A stretch of 64,000 nucleotides of DNA from Streptomyces echinoruber (GTDB taxonomy: Bacteria > Actinomycetota > Actinomycetes > Streptomycetales > Streptomycetaceae). This document shows, piece by piece, positions 14,095-23,300 of this stretch (position 1 is its first letter; the number at the start of each line of letters is the position of its first letter). A program made the position numbers and the translations under genes. The stretch spans positions 1-64,000 of the forward strand of contig NZ_BMWH01000010.1 in the NCBI RefSeq assembly GCF_014651135.1. The letters are read 5' to 3'. The notes under the pieces were generated by a model that worked only from the letters and a program-made list of their open reading frames with translations, was not told the origin of the DNA and did no database searches.

Positions 14095-14937
14095 GTGTCC
14101 ATCGGCAACTCCCCTGAAGACGAGCGTCCGTTCGAAGACGACCGCGAGGAAGTCCGCCCCTCCGTCGGCCATGCCCTCAAACAGGCGCGTATCGCCGCCG
14201 GCCTGACCATCGACGACGTCAGCACCGCCACCCGGGTCCGCATCGCCATCGTGCGCGCCATCGAGGCGGACAACTTCGCTCCCTGCGGCGGGGACGTCTA
14301 CGCCCGCGGACACATCCGCACCCTGGCCCGCGCCGTGCACCTGGACCCGGCCCCCCTGATCGCCCAGTACGACGCCGAGCACGGCGGCCGCCCGGCCCCG
14401 ACCCCGGCCGCGCCCCTGTTCGAGGCGGAGCGGATCCGGCCCGAGCGGCGCGGCCCCAACTGGACCGCCGCCATGGTCGCCGCCATCGTGGCCGTCGTCG
14501 GCTTCGTCGCCTTCACCGCGTTCAAGGGCGGCGACGACGGCCACGGCACCCAGGCCCAGGTCGCCGAGGGCTCCACGCCCACCGGGAGCAAGCCCGCCTC
14601 GCCGACCCCCAAGAGCAGCAAGCCCGCCGACCAGAAGGCCGAGCCGTCCGACAGCGCCATCGCGGCCGCGCCCCAGGACAAGGTGACCGTCCAGGTCAGC
14701 GCCGCCAACGGACGCAGCTGGATCTCCGCCAAGGACCACAACGGGCGGCTGCTGTTCGACGGGCTGCTGAAGAAGGGCCAGACCAAGACCTTCCAGGACG
14801 ATTCCAAGATCAACCTGCTGCTCGGCGACGCGGGCGCCATCGACCTGTACGTCAACGGCAAGAAGATCGAGGACGACTTCCGGCCGGGGGCCGTGGAGCG
14901 CCTGACGTACACCAAGGGCGACCCGCAGGTCGGATAA
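14095..14937 (+). CDS. RodZ-like membrane protein (HTH_25 and DUF4115)
   Basis: About 280 residues. The N-terminal half is a helix-turn-helix of the RodZ type (about 20-90, [17 protein letters not shown] then [12 protein letters not shown]). One membrane helix follows (about 122-142, [17 protein letters not shown]), then a Ser/Pro/Lys-rich linker and a DUF4115 beta domain (about 195-275). This layout fits a single-span cytoskeleton-linked shape protein; the HTH usually contacts MreB rather than DNA. The start is uncertain: GTG 14095 has AAAGG upstream and gives the family-typical [11 protein letters not shown] beginning, while ATG 14065 lies 11 bases after a TAGACT hexamer. It sits between ftsK and rimO, all on the plus strand. 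Confidence 0.85.
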   Translation: MSIGNSPEDERPFEDDREEVRPSVGHALKQARIAAGLTIDDVSTATRVRIAIVRAIEADNFAPCGGDVYARGHIRTLARAVHLDPAPLIAQYDAEHGGRPAPTPAAPLFEAERIRPERRGPNWTAAMVAAIVAVVGFVAFTAFKGGDDGHGTQAQVAEGSTPTGSKPASPTPKSSKPADQKAEPSDSAIAAAPQDKVTVQVSAANGRSWISAKDHNGRLLFDGLLKKGQTKTFQDDSKINLLLGDAGAIDLYVNGKKIEDDFRPGAVERLTYTKGDPQVG

Positions 14938-15029
14938 TCGGGCGGGAAGCGCGCAGGGCGGTACGGGCCGGTCAGGCCGGGCCAACCCGTCGACCGGGGA
15001 CGTCGGCGGGACGAAGTAGTCTTGAGCCC

Positions 15030-16514
15030 ATGCCTGAACGCCGTACCGTCGCCCTCGTCACGCTCGGCTGCGCCCGTAACGAAGTGGACTCCGAGGAGCT
15101 CGCCGGCCGTCTGGAGGCGGACGGCTGGCAGCTCGTGGAGGACGCCGCGGACGCGGATGTCGCAGTCGTGAACACGTGCGGCTTCGTCGACGCCGCCAAG
15201 AAGGACTCCGTCGACGCCCTCCTGGAGGCCAACGACCTCAAGGGCCACGGCAGAACCAAGGCGGTGGTGGCCGTCGGCTGCATGGCCGAGCGGTACGGCA
15301 AGGAACTCGCCGAGGCCCTGCCGGAGGCCGACGGCGTGCTCGGCTTCGACGACTACGCGAACATCTCCGACCGGCTGCGGACCATCCTCAGCGGCGGCGT
15401 GCACGCCCCGCACACCCCGCGCGACCGGCGCAAGCTGCTGCCGATCAGCCCCGTGGAGCGGCAGAGCGCCGGCGCGCAGGTCTCCCTTCCGGGACACGGC
15501 CCGGCCGACCTGCCCGAGGGCGTCGCCCCCGCCTCCGGACCCCGCCCGCCGCTGCGCCGCCGCCTGGACGGCTCCCCGGTCGCCTCCGTCAAGCTCGCCT
15601 CCGGCTGCGACCGGCGCTGCTCCTTCTGCGCCATCCCCTCCTTCCGGGGCTCCTTCATCTCCCGCCGCCCGGCGGACGTGCTGGGCGAGACGCGGTGGCT
15701 GGCCGAGCAGGGCGTGAAGGAGATCATGCTGGTCTCCGAGAACAACACCTCCTACGGCAAGGACCTCGGCGACATCCGCCTGCTGGAGGCGCTGCTGCCC
15801 GAACTCGCCGAGGTCGACGGCATCGAGCGGGTGCGCGTCAGCTACCTGCAGCCGGCCGAGATGCGCCCTGGCCTGATCGACGTGCTGACCTCCACCCCGA
15901 AGGTCGCCCCCTACTTCGACCTGTCCTTCCAGCACTCCGCGCCCGGCGTGCTGCGCGCCATGCGGCGCTTCGGCGACACCGACCGCTTCCTGGAACTGCT
16001 CGACACCATCCGCTCCAAGGCCCCGCAGGCCGGCGTGCGCTCCAACTTCATCGTCGGCTTCCCCGGCGAGACCGAGGCCGACCTGGCCGAACTGGAACGG
16101 TTCCTCAACCACGCCCGCCTCGACGCCATCGGTGTCTTCGGCTACTCGGACGAGGAGGGCACGGAGGCGGCGACGTACGACAACAAGCTCGACGAGGACG
16201 TCGTCGCCGAGCGCCTCGCGCATATCTCCCGGCTGGCCGAGGAACTCGTCTCCCAGCGTGCCGAGGAGCGCGTCGGCGAGACCGTGCACGTCCTCGTCGA
16301 GTCCGTCGACGACGAGGAGGGGGTGTACGGCCGCGCAGCGCACCAGGCGCCCGAGACGGACGGCCAGGTGCTGCTCACGAGCGGCGAGGGCCTGGACGTC
16401 GGCCGTATGGTCGAGGCGAAGGTGGTCGGCACCGAGGGAGTCGATCTGGTGGCCGAGCCGCTGCGGGACCCCTTCGAGGACCGGGCCGCGGGCAGTGAGG
16501 AGGCGGGCAGATGA
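15030..16514 (+). CDS. rimO: Ribosomal protein S12 methylthiotransferase RimO
   Basis: 494 residues. It is a radical-SAM enzyme that methylthiolates the conserved Asp of ribosomal protein S12. The UPF0004 domain has three cluster cysteines ([21 protein letters not shown]). The radical SAM CxxxCxxC motif is C193/C197/C200 in GCDRRCSFC, and a C-terminal TRAM domain follows (about 400-470). A loop near residues 140-180 is longer than in E. coli. RimO is preferred over MiaB because of the GCARNEVD start and the [15 protein letters not shown] region; the separate MiaB is at 44986. TAGTCT stands seven bases before the ATG, so translation is probably leaderless. Its stop overlaps the pgsA start (ATGA). 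Confidence 0.93.
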   Translation: MPERRTVALVTLGCARNEVDSEELAGRLEADGWQLVEDAADADVAVVNTCGFVDAAKKDSVDALLEANDLKGHGRTKAVVAVGCMAERYGKELAEALPEADGVLGFDDYANISDRLRTILSGGVHAPHTPRDRRKLLPISPVERQSAGAQVSLPGHGPADLPEGVAPASGPRPPLRRRLDGSPVASVKLASGCDRRCSFCAIPSFRGSFISRRPADVLGETRWLAEQGVKEIMLVSENNTSYGKDLGDIRLLEALLPELAEVDGIERVRVSYLQPAEMRPGLIDVLTSTPKVAPYFDLSFQHSAPGVLRAMRRFGDTDRFLELLDTIRSKAPQAGVRSNFIVGFPGETEADLAELERFLNHARLDAIGVFGYSDEEGTEAATYDNKLDEDVVAERLAHISRLAEELVSQRAEERVGETVHVLVESVDDEEGVYGRAAHQAPETDGQVLLTSGEGLDVGRMVEAKVVGTEGVDLVAEPLRDPFEDRAAGSEEAGR

Positions 16515-17353
16515 CCGGAGTCCCGGCTTCCGCGGCGGGGGGCTCCTCCGGCGCGCACGGAGCCGCCGCGGGCGCGGCGTCCGGCGCCGTCGCGGGGACC
16601 GCCGGCCGTGCGGCGCCGGGGGCTTCCCACAGCCACGGCGAGCAGAGTGCGACGACGGGCGCGGCGGGACGGACCGGCCCGGCGGACGCCGCGGACGCGG
16701 CGACGGGCGGGCAGGCAGCGGTGAAGCCCGCGCGGGGCGGGAAGCTGGCGGCCGCCGCGGTGAACCAGGCGAGCGTGTGGAACGTCGCCAACCTGCTGAC
16801 CATGCTCCGGCTGGTCCTGGTGCCCGGCTTCGTGGTGCTGATGCTGGCCGGCGGCGGTTACGACCCGGCCTGGCGCTCGCTCGCCTGGGCGGCCTTCGCC
16901 ATTGCCATGATCACCGACCTGTTCGACGGTCACCTGGCCCGCAGGTACGACCTCGTCACCGACTTCGGCAAGATCGCCGACCCCATCGCCGACAAGGCGA
17001 TCATGGGGGCGGCGCTGATCTGTCTCTCCGCCCTGGGCGACCTGCCGTGGTGGGTGACGGCGGTGATCCTGGGGCGGGAACTCGGGATCACCCTGCTGCG
17101 TTTCCTGGTCATCCGCTACGGCGTGATCCCCGCCAGCCGCGGCGGCAAGCTGAAGACACTGACGCAGGGCGTCGCCGTCGGCATGTACGTGCTGGTGCTG
17201 ACGGGGTGGCTGGCCACTGTGAGGTTCTGGGTGATGGCCGTGGCGGTCGTCCTGACCGTGGTGACCGGGCTCGACTATGTGAAACAGGCCATTGTGCTGC
17301 GCAGGCGAGGAATCGCCGGGAGCGGAAAAGCGTTGGAGGAGTCGGAAGGGTGA
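16511..17353 (+). CDS. pgsA: CDP-diacylglycerol-glycerol-3-phosphate 3-phosphatidyltransferase
   Basis: 280 residues. It makes phosphatidylglycerophosphate, the first committed step to phosphatidylglycerol and cardiolipin. The CDP-alcohol phosphotransferase signature DG-x2-AR-x8-G-x3-D-x3-D is intact from Asp139 to Asp161. Several hydrophobic helices lie in residues 95-265. The first 80 or so residues are an unusual Ala/Gly/Thr-rich, probably disordered cytosolic extension not present in typical PgsA proteins of about 190 residues. The ATG overlaps the rimO stop by four bases, and the cinA GTG overlaps the pgsA stop, so the three genes are translationally coupled. Confidence 0.92.
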   Translation: MTGVPASAAGGSSGAHGAAAGAASGAVAGTAGRAAPGASHSHGEQSATTGAAGRTGPADAADAATGGQAAVKPARGGKLAAAAVNQASVWNVANLLTMLRLVLVPGFVVLMLAGGGYDPAWRSLAWAAFAIAMITDLFDGHLARRYDLVTDFGKIADPIADKAIMGAALICLSALGDLPWWVTAVILGRELGITLLRFLVIRYGVIPASRGGKLKTLTQGVAVGMYVLVLTGWLATVRFWVMAVAVVLTVVTGLDYVKQAIVLRRRGIAGSGKALEESEG

Positions 17354-17895
17354 GTTCCGCGGCCACCGAACTGGTGCGACTACTGACGGTGAGAGGCGAG
17401 ACGGTCGCCGTCGCCGAGTCCCTCACCGGTGGCCTGGTCGCGGCGGAGATCACCTCGGTGCCGGGGGCCTCCAAGGTCTTCCGGGGCTCGGTCACCGCCT
17501 ACGCCACGGAACTCAAACACGAACTGCTCGGTGTGGACGCCGCCCTGCTGGCCACTCGAGGAGCGGTGGATCCGCAGGTCGCGGCCCAGATGGCGGCCGG
17601 TGTGCGCAAGGCGCTCGACGCCGACTGGGGCCTGGCGACCACCGGGGTCGCCGGCCCGGACCCCCAGGACGGACAGCCGGTGGGCACGGTCTTCGTGGCC
17701 GTGGACGGACCCTTTGGGGCGGACTCCGGAGTCGCCGAAGGCGGGAAAGTGACCTCGCTGCGGTTGAACGGCGACCGGGCGGAAATTCGTAGAGAGAGTG
17801 TACGGAGCGTGCTCGCACTGCTCACGGAGCGGATTGCGGGCGAACAGACCGGGAATGAGCGGGCACAGGATACGGAACGGAACGGGGGGTTTTGA
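17350..17895 (+). CDS. cinA: CinA-like C-terminal domain protein (nicotinamide-nucleotide amidase)
   Basis: 181 residues, consisting of the CinA C-terminal (PncC) domain alone without the N-terminal MoCF-like domain. Family motifs include VAVAESLTGGLVAAEIT, GSVTAYATELKHELLGV and TTGVAGPDPQDGQPVGTV. The domain deamidates NMN to nicotinate mononucleotide in NAD recycling. The GTG start overlaps the pgsA stop (GTGA), with GGAAGG upstream. The arrangement pgsA-cinA-clgR is a standard actinobacterial order. Confidence 0.92.
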   Translation: MSSAATELVRLLTVRGETVAVAESLTGGLVAAEITSVPGASKVFRGSVTAYATELKHELLGVDAALLATRGAVDPQVAAQMAAGVRKALDADWGLATTGVAGPDPQDGQPVGTVFVAVDGPFGADSGVAEGGKVTSLRLNGDRAEIRRESVRSVLALLTERIAGEQTGNERAQDTERNGGF

Positions 17896-18004
17896 TGTTT
17901 GCAGCCCTGAGTGAACACAGCATCGCTCCCCGCACGGCCGCGGCGCGAGGCGGTACGGTGGGGCGTGAAGGATGCGGCTACGCGGTCCGAGGAGGGAGCC
18001 ACCG

Positions 18005-18388
18005 ATGATTCTGCTCCGTCGCCTGCTGGGTGACGTGCTGCGTCGGCAGCGCCAACGCCAGGGCCGTACTCTGCGCGAAGTCTCCTCGTCCGCCCGAGTC
18101 TCACTCGGCTATCTCTCCGAGGTGGAGCGGGGGCAGAAGGAGGCTTCCTCCGAACTGCTCGCCGCGATCTGCGACGCGCTGGACGTACGGATGTCCGAGC
18201 TCATGCGGGAAGTGAGCGACGAGCTCGCCCTCGCCGAGCTGGCCCAGTCCGCTGCGGCCACCCCCAGCGAGCCGGTGCCGTCGGGACCGGTCCGTCCGAT
18301 GCTGGGCTCCGTGTCGGTGGCCGGCGTCTCACCGGAGCGGGTGACCATCAAGGCGCCCGCGGAAGCCGTGGACGTCGTCGCCGCCTAG
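18005..18388 (+). CDS. clgR: ClgR, Clp/Lon proteolysis transcription regulator
   Basis: 127 residues with a Cro/C1-type HTH at about 12-68 ([24 protein letters not shown]). ClgR is the known activator of clp protease genes and lon in Streptomyces, and it lies downstream of cinA in many actinobacteria. The protein ends in VDVVAA; terminal alanines in this regulator family act as a ClpP degradation signal, giving feedback on its own level. ATG 18005 is preceded by GAGGAGGGAG at proper spacing. A TACGGT hexamer at 17954-17959 is a possible -10 for its own promoter. Confidence 0.92.
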   Translation: MILLRRLLGDVLRRQRQRQGRTLREVSSSARVSLGYLSEVERGQKEASSELLAAICDALDVRMSELMREVSDELALAELAQSAAATPSEPVPSGPVRPMLGSVSVAGVSPERVTIKAPAEAVDVVAA

Positions 18389-18461
18389 CGGTCCCCGCCC
18401 CCCGTACGCGGCCTGTGCGGGTCGCGCACCGAACGCCAACCGAAGACGTGTGCAGAAGGCT

Positions 18462-18505
18462 CCGGTCGGGGCCTCTCCGGTGAGACCCGGAGGGGCGCGG
18501 CCGGG
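18462..18505 (+). terminator. imperfect hairpin after clgR
   Basis: A GC-rich imperfect hairpin: the core CCTCTCCGG (18472-18480) pairs with CCGGAGGGG across a TGAGAC loop, and GGTCTTTTG follows. It lies 74 bases after the clgR stop and may terminate the pgsA-cinA-clgR transcript. Outer stem mismatches lower confidence. Confidence 0.45.
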
Positions 18506-18900
18506 GTCTTTTGCGCCTCTTTGGGCTGGTGCGTTCCCTGGGTACCGCTGTTGCTGCTGGGTGCTGCTGTGCGTCGCCGGTCGTGCTTTGCGCTCGGCGC
18601 CCTGTCGGGGTCCGGTGGTGCTCGGTGCTCGGTGCTCGGTGCTCGGTGCGCGGTGCGCGGTGCTTCGTGTGCTCCGTGCGGTCCGGTTGTGCTTTGTGCT
18701 TCGCATGTTTCGCGCGGTCCGGTTGTGCTCCGTTTGCCGGTGGGGAGTGGGGCGGTCATGGTGAAGGGACGCGGTGCGGGCGGTTCCGGGGCCGCGCGGT
18801 CCCCTTCCGGCGGGCGGATGGTGTGTCGGGTGTCCGTCGTGCGGTGTCCTGCCCGGCGGGGCGGCGTGCGGTGTCCGGCGTTCGGCTGGAGGTGGCTGCC
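18506..18900. other. repeat-rich spacer without a credible gene
   Basis: Together with the clgR tail this forms a stretch of about 510 bases with no supported gene. It is G/T-skewed and full of short direct repeats, including a seven-base array and two copies of GTCCGGTTGTGCT 37 bases apart (near 18680 and 18717). Open frames crossing it consist of repeats on both strands and lack normal codon bias. The last 15 bases carry the ribosome site of the next gene. Confidence 0.5.
18617..18665. repeat. seven-copy heptanucleotide tandem repeat
   Basis: Seven consecutive 7-base units: GGTGCTC four times (18617-18644), GGTGCGC twice (18645-18658) and GGTGCTT (18659-18665). The array lies in non-coding DNA between clgR and a small membrane protein gene and would be prone to slippage. 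Confidence 0.9.
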
Positions 18901-19230
18901 ATGGCGGGGCGGACGGTGCGCTGGGGGACGGCCGCGGGGCTCGGCGCGGTGTGGTGGTGGGCCGTGCTGCGGCTGGCGCTGGTGCGCGACGCGGGAGCCT
19001 GGGAGGGGGCGGTGGCTGCCGGGGGGTGGGGGTTGAGTCTGTTGCCGGTGCACTGTGTGCCGAAGGAGCGCGCGGACGGTGCCGTGAGCGCCGGGAGGTG
19101 GGTCCGGGCGGTGCGGACGGTGTTGGGGCCTGCGTTGCCGGGTGGGGACGGGGACGTGGGGCGCGGTGAGAGGCGCGGGACGGGGGGTGAGGAGTCGCGT
19201 CGGGGGCGGGATGAGACGTGGCCGGAGTGA
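18901..19230 (+). CDS. small hydrophobic protein, function unknown
   Basis: 109 residues. A strong ribosome site, GGAGG, sits eight bases upstream of the ATG, which supports a real start. Residues 8-50 are hydrophobic (LGAVWWWAVLRLALV, then GAVAAGGWGLSLLPV) and probably form one or two membrane helices, followed by PVHCVPKERA. The C-terminal third is a charged Gly/Arg/Glu tail. The N-terminal part resembles short conserved Streptomyces membrane proteins I recall near the Nei gene, but I cannot name a family. The longer frame running back to 18511 is repeat-derived and rejected. Confidence 0.6.
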   Translation: MAGRTVRWGTAAGLGAVWWWAVLRLALVRDAGAWEGAVAAGGWGLSLLPVHCVPKERADGAVSAGRWVRAVRTVLGPALPGGDGDVGRGERRGTGGEESRRGRDETWPE

Positions 19231-19339
19231 GGTGCGTCGCGGCGGACGGCGATCACGGAGCTGACAGGGCGGTGAGGAAAAGGAGCGGCTGGGGGAGAAC
19301 GTCCGGTGGCTCGGTGGTTGCCCGGTGGTGGCCCGGGCG

Positions 19340-20182
19340 TCAGCGGGGTGTGCCGGGGCGGAGACGGCGGGGCGCGGAGGTGCCCGGGGCGGGGGCCGGG
19401 CCGGGTTGGCAGGTCGGGCACCAGTACGTGGGGCGCTCGCGGGTGCCGTCCCCCTGGTCGGCCACGCGGATCGGCGTGCCGCAGCGCAGGCAGGGGCGGG
19501 GTGCGCGGCCGTAGACGAAGAGGTCCGAACCGCGGCGGAAGGTGGTGGTGCGCACCGGGCGGTCGCGGTTGGCCTCCAGCAGCCTCCTGGCGAGCCCGGG
19601 CAGCCGCGCGGCACGGTCGGCGGGGAGGGCGCCGACGGGCAGCCAGGGGGTGACACCGAGCAGGAAGCACAGCTCGCACTTGTAGATGTTGCCGATGCCG
19701 GCGAGGTTGCGCTGGTCGAGCAGGGCCTCGCCGAGTGGGCGGGCGGGGTCGGCGAGGAGGTTGGCCAGGGCGCGGTCCGGGTCCCAGTCGGGGCCCAGCA
19801 GGTCGGGACCGAGGTGGCCCACGGCCCGCTCCTCGTCGCTCGTGCGCATCAGCTCCAGGACCGGGAGGCGGTAGCCGACGGCCGTGTGGTCCGCGGTGCC
19901 GAGGATCGCCCGGATCTGGTGTCCCGGGCCGCCGCTCCAGCGCTGCCCGGTGGCGTACACCTTCCAGGCACCGTCCATCCGCAGGTGCGAGTGGAGCGTC
20001 AGGCCGCCCTCGACCCGGGCGAGCAGGTGCTTGCCGCGGGGGGTGACGTCCAGGACCCTGCGGCCGGTCAGGTCCGCGGTGGCGTACCGGGGGACCCGCA
20101 GGTCGCTGCGGGTCAGCACACGGCCCGCGAGCGCGCCGTGCAGCCGCTTCGCGGCCTGCCAGACCGTGTCACCTTCGGGCAT
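19340..20182 (-). CDS. nei: Fpg/Nei-family DNA glycosylase / AP lyase
   Basis: 280 residues. It excises oxidised bases and nicks the resulting abasic site. It starts MPEGDT, giving catalytic Pro2 and Glu3 of endonuclease VIII-like enzymes (MPEGDT rather than MPELPE separates it from MutM). The helix-two-turn-helix has LLDQRNLAGIGNIYKCE. The zinc finger is CLRCG...WCPTC with the conserved Arg before Tyr-Trp. The tail after the zinc finger is Pro-rich. It lies upstream, in transcription terms, of nothing obvious, and its 3' neighbour lhr is another DNA repair gene on the same strand. Confidence 0.92.
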   Translation of the reverse strand: MPEGDTVWQAAKRLHGALAGRVLTRSDLRVPRYATADLTGRRVLDVTPRGKHLLARVEGGLTLHSHLRMDGAWKVYATGQRWSGGPGHQIRAILGTADHTAVGYRLPVLELMRTSDEERAVGHLGPDLLGPDWDPDRALANLLADPARPLGEALLDQRNLAGIGNIYKCELCFLLGVTPWLPVGALPADRAARLPGLARRLLEANRDRPVRTTTFRRGSDLFVYGRAPRPCLRCGTPIRVADQGDGTRERPTYWCPTCQPGPAPAPGTSAPRRLRPGTPR

Positions 20183-20337
20183 GGGTCAAGGGTCGCACGA
20201 TGGCGGCACGGAGGTGGCGGGCCGGTGAAGGACGGCGGTGGACGTACGGCGGCCACCGCGCAGGCGCTGCCGGGGACGCCGTGTCCTGGGGTGCCGGCCG
20301 TCCGGGCCGTCGGCCATCGAGGCCGCCGGCCGCCCGG

Positions 20338-23300
20338 TCACGCCCGGATGCGCAGCCCGCGCGGGGTCGGGACGAAGCCGGCTGCTTCCAGGAGGGCGCC
20401 GAACGGGGAGGTCAGGGCGGAGACCCCGTTGACGCGCTCCACCGTCACCGTGCCCAGGGCGCCCTCGCGGGCCGCGGCGGCGAGGGCGTCGGCGGCCGCT
20501 CTCAGCCGGGGATCGTCGGCGACCCCGGCAGCGGGATCGGAGGGCCAGGCCAGCAGGGTCTTGCCGCCGCGCTCCATGTACAGCGTCAGCTCGCCGTCGA
20601 CCAGCACCACCAGCGAGCCCGCCTTGCGCCCCGGCTTGTGCCCGGCGCCGGTCGGCGGTTCGGGCCAGGGCAGGGCGGCGCCGTAGGCGTTCGCAGGGTC
20701 GGCGGCGGCCAGAACGACGGCCCCGGCGCCGGCGGCGGCACGGCGGCCCGCCGGGCCGTCGCCGTACGGGGTGCGCGAGGTGTACGGGGTGTACGGGCCG
20801 TGGGCACCGTAGGGGTTCGGCGACGGGTGGTCCCGCGGGGAGACGTAGGCGTCCCGGGAGGCGGGCGATGCGGGACGGGCACCTTGTGGGCCGGGGCCGA
20901 AGTCCTCGTCGAAACCGGCCGGCGCGGGAAGGCCGTCCGGTGAGCCCGGGGCGTCCGCCGGCCACGGGCCGTCGTCCCCGAAGCCGCCGGGGGCGTGCGG
21001 TGCCGGCAGCGGCTCCCCCCGCTCGCGCGCGTTGGCCACGGCGCGCAGGCGGTCGACCGCGCCGTCCATGGCGAACTGCGCCGCTCCGAGTCCCTCGACG
21101 ACGTAGCCGCGCCGGGCCTGGCCGCTCTCCTCGAAGGCGGACAGGACGCGGTACATCGCCGAGAAGCCGCCCTCCACGCCCTCCGCGGCCACGGCCCCGC
21201 GGGTGACCACGCCGTGGCGGTCGAGCAGGGTGCGGGCCAGGGCGTGGGCGCGCACGGTGGTGTCGGGTTCGCGCTGCGGCAGCAGGGACCAGCGGCCGGC
21301 GACGGTCGGCGGGCCGCTGCGGGAGGCGGGGCGGGCGGCGGCCGTGAGGCCGCCGTAGCGGCCGCGCGGGACGGTGCGCCGGGCGCGGTGGGCCGTGGAG
21401 CCGGCGGTGCGGCCCGAGCCGAGGAGGGAGCGCAGCGGCGCGAGGGTGTCATTGGTGAGACGGCCGGACCAGGCCAGGTCCCACAGGGCGTCGGCGAGTT
21501 GGGGATCGGTGACGTCGGGATGGGTGGTGGCGCGGACCCGGTCGGCGACCTGACGGAAGAACAGGCCGTAGCCGCCGGAGAGCGCTTCCAGGACCGACTG
21601 GTGCAGGGCCGTGAGCTCCAGCGGGTGCGGAGGCGGCAGGAGGAGCGGGGCCGCGTCCGCGAGATAGAGGGCGACCCAGCCGTCCTTGCCGGGCAGCGCG
21701 CCCGCGCCCGCCCACACCACCTCGCCGGCGGCGGTCAGTTCGTCGAGCATCGAGGGCGTGTAGGAGGCGACACGGGACGGCAGGACCAGTTTCTCCAGTG
21801 CCGAGGCGGGCACGGGGGCGCCCTGGAGCTGCTCGATGGCGCGCACCAGCCCGTCGACGCCGCGCAGGGCGTGGCCGCGGCCGATGTGCTGCCACTGGGG
21901 CAGGAACTGGGCGAGCGCGGCGGGCGGCACCGGTTCCATCTCGTGCCGCAGTGCGGCGAGGGAGCGGCGCCGCAGCCGGCGCAGGACGGTCGCGTCGCAC
22001 CACTCCTGGCCGATCCCCGCCGGGTGGAACTCGCCCTGGACGACCCGGCCGACGGCCGCGAGCCGCTGCAGGGCGCCCTCGGTGACGGCCACGCCGAGCC
22101 CGAACCGGGTCGCCGCCTGCGCCGAGGTGAACGGGCCGTGGGTGCGGGCATAGCGCGCGAGGAGGTCGCCGAGCGGATCCTTCACCGGCTCGGTGAAGGC
22201 CTCCGGCACACCGACGGGCAGCGCCGTGCCCAGGGCGTCGCGCAGACGGCCGGCGTCCTCGACCGCCGCCCAGTGCTCGACGCCGGCGATCCGCACCCGG
22301 ATGGCGCGGCGCGCGGCGGCCAGCTCCCCGGCCCAGCCCGGCTCGGCGCCGCGCTCGGCCAACTCCGCGTCGGTGAGCGGCCCGAGCAGCCGCAGCAGGT
22401 CGGCGACGCCCTCGGTGTCCTTGACCCGCCGGTCCTCGGTGAGCCACTGCAGTTCCCGCTCGAGCTCGGCCAGCACCTCCGCGTCGAGCAGTTCGCGCAG
22501 CTCCGCCTGGCCCAGCAGCTCGGCCAGCAGCCGCGAGTCCAGGGACAGCGCGGCGGCGCGGCGCTCGGCGAGCGGCGAGTCCCCCTCGTACAGGAACTGG
22601 GCGACGTACCCGAAGAGCAGGGAGCGGGCGAAGGGGGAGGGCTCGGGGGTGGTGACCTCGACCAGGCGGACCCTGCGGGACTCGATGTCGCCCATCAGCT
22701 CGACGAGTCCGGGGACGTCGAAGACGTCCTGCAGGCACTCGCGGACCGCCTCCAGGACGATCGGGAAGGAACCGAACTCGCTGGCCACCTGCAGCAGTTG
22801 GGCGGCGCGCTGGCGCTGCTGCCACAGCGGGGTGCGGCGGCCGGGGTTGCGGCGCGGCAGCAGCAGGGCGCGGGCGGCGCACTCGCGGAAGCGGGACGCG
22901 AACAGGGCCGAGCCGCCGACCTGGTCGGTGACGACCTGTTCGATCTCGCCCTTGTCGAAGACGACGTCCTGGGCGCCGACCGGCGCCTGCTCCGCGTCGT
23001 ACTCCGTACCGCCCCGCATCGGGTCCTGGTCCAGCAGGTCCAGACCCATCAGGTCGGCGTCGGGCAGCCGCAGCACGATGCCGTCGTCGGCGTGCATGAC
23101 CTGCGCGTCCATGCCGTACCGCTCGGAGAGGCGGGCGCCGAGCGCGAGCGCCCACGGGGCGTGCACCTGGGCGCCGAAGGGGGAGTGGACGACGACCCGC
23201 CAGTCGCCCAGCTCGTCACGGAAGCGCTCGACGACGACGGTGCGGTCGTCGGGGACGTGGCCGCAGGCCGCGCGCTGCTCGTCCAGGTACGACAGGACGT

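Noticed and set aside
18329..18706. Minus-strand frame with repeated HRAPSTE peptides
   Set aside because: It is produced by the heptamer and other short repeats; no ribosome site, no codon bias and overlap with clgR.
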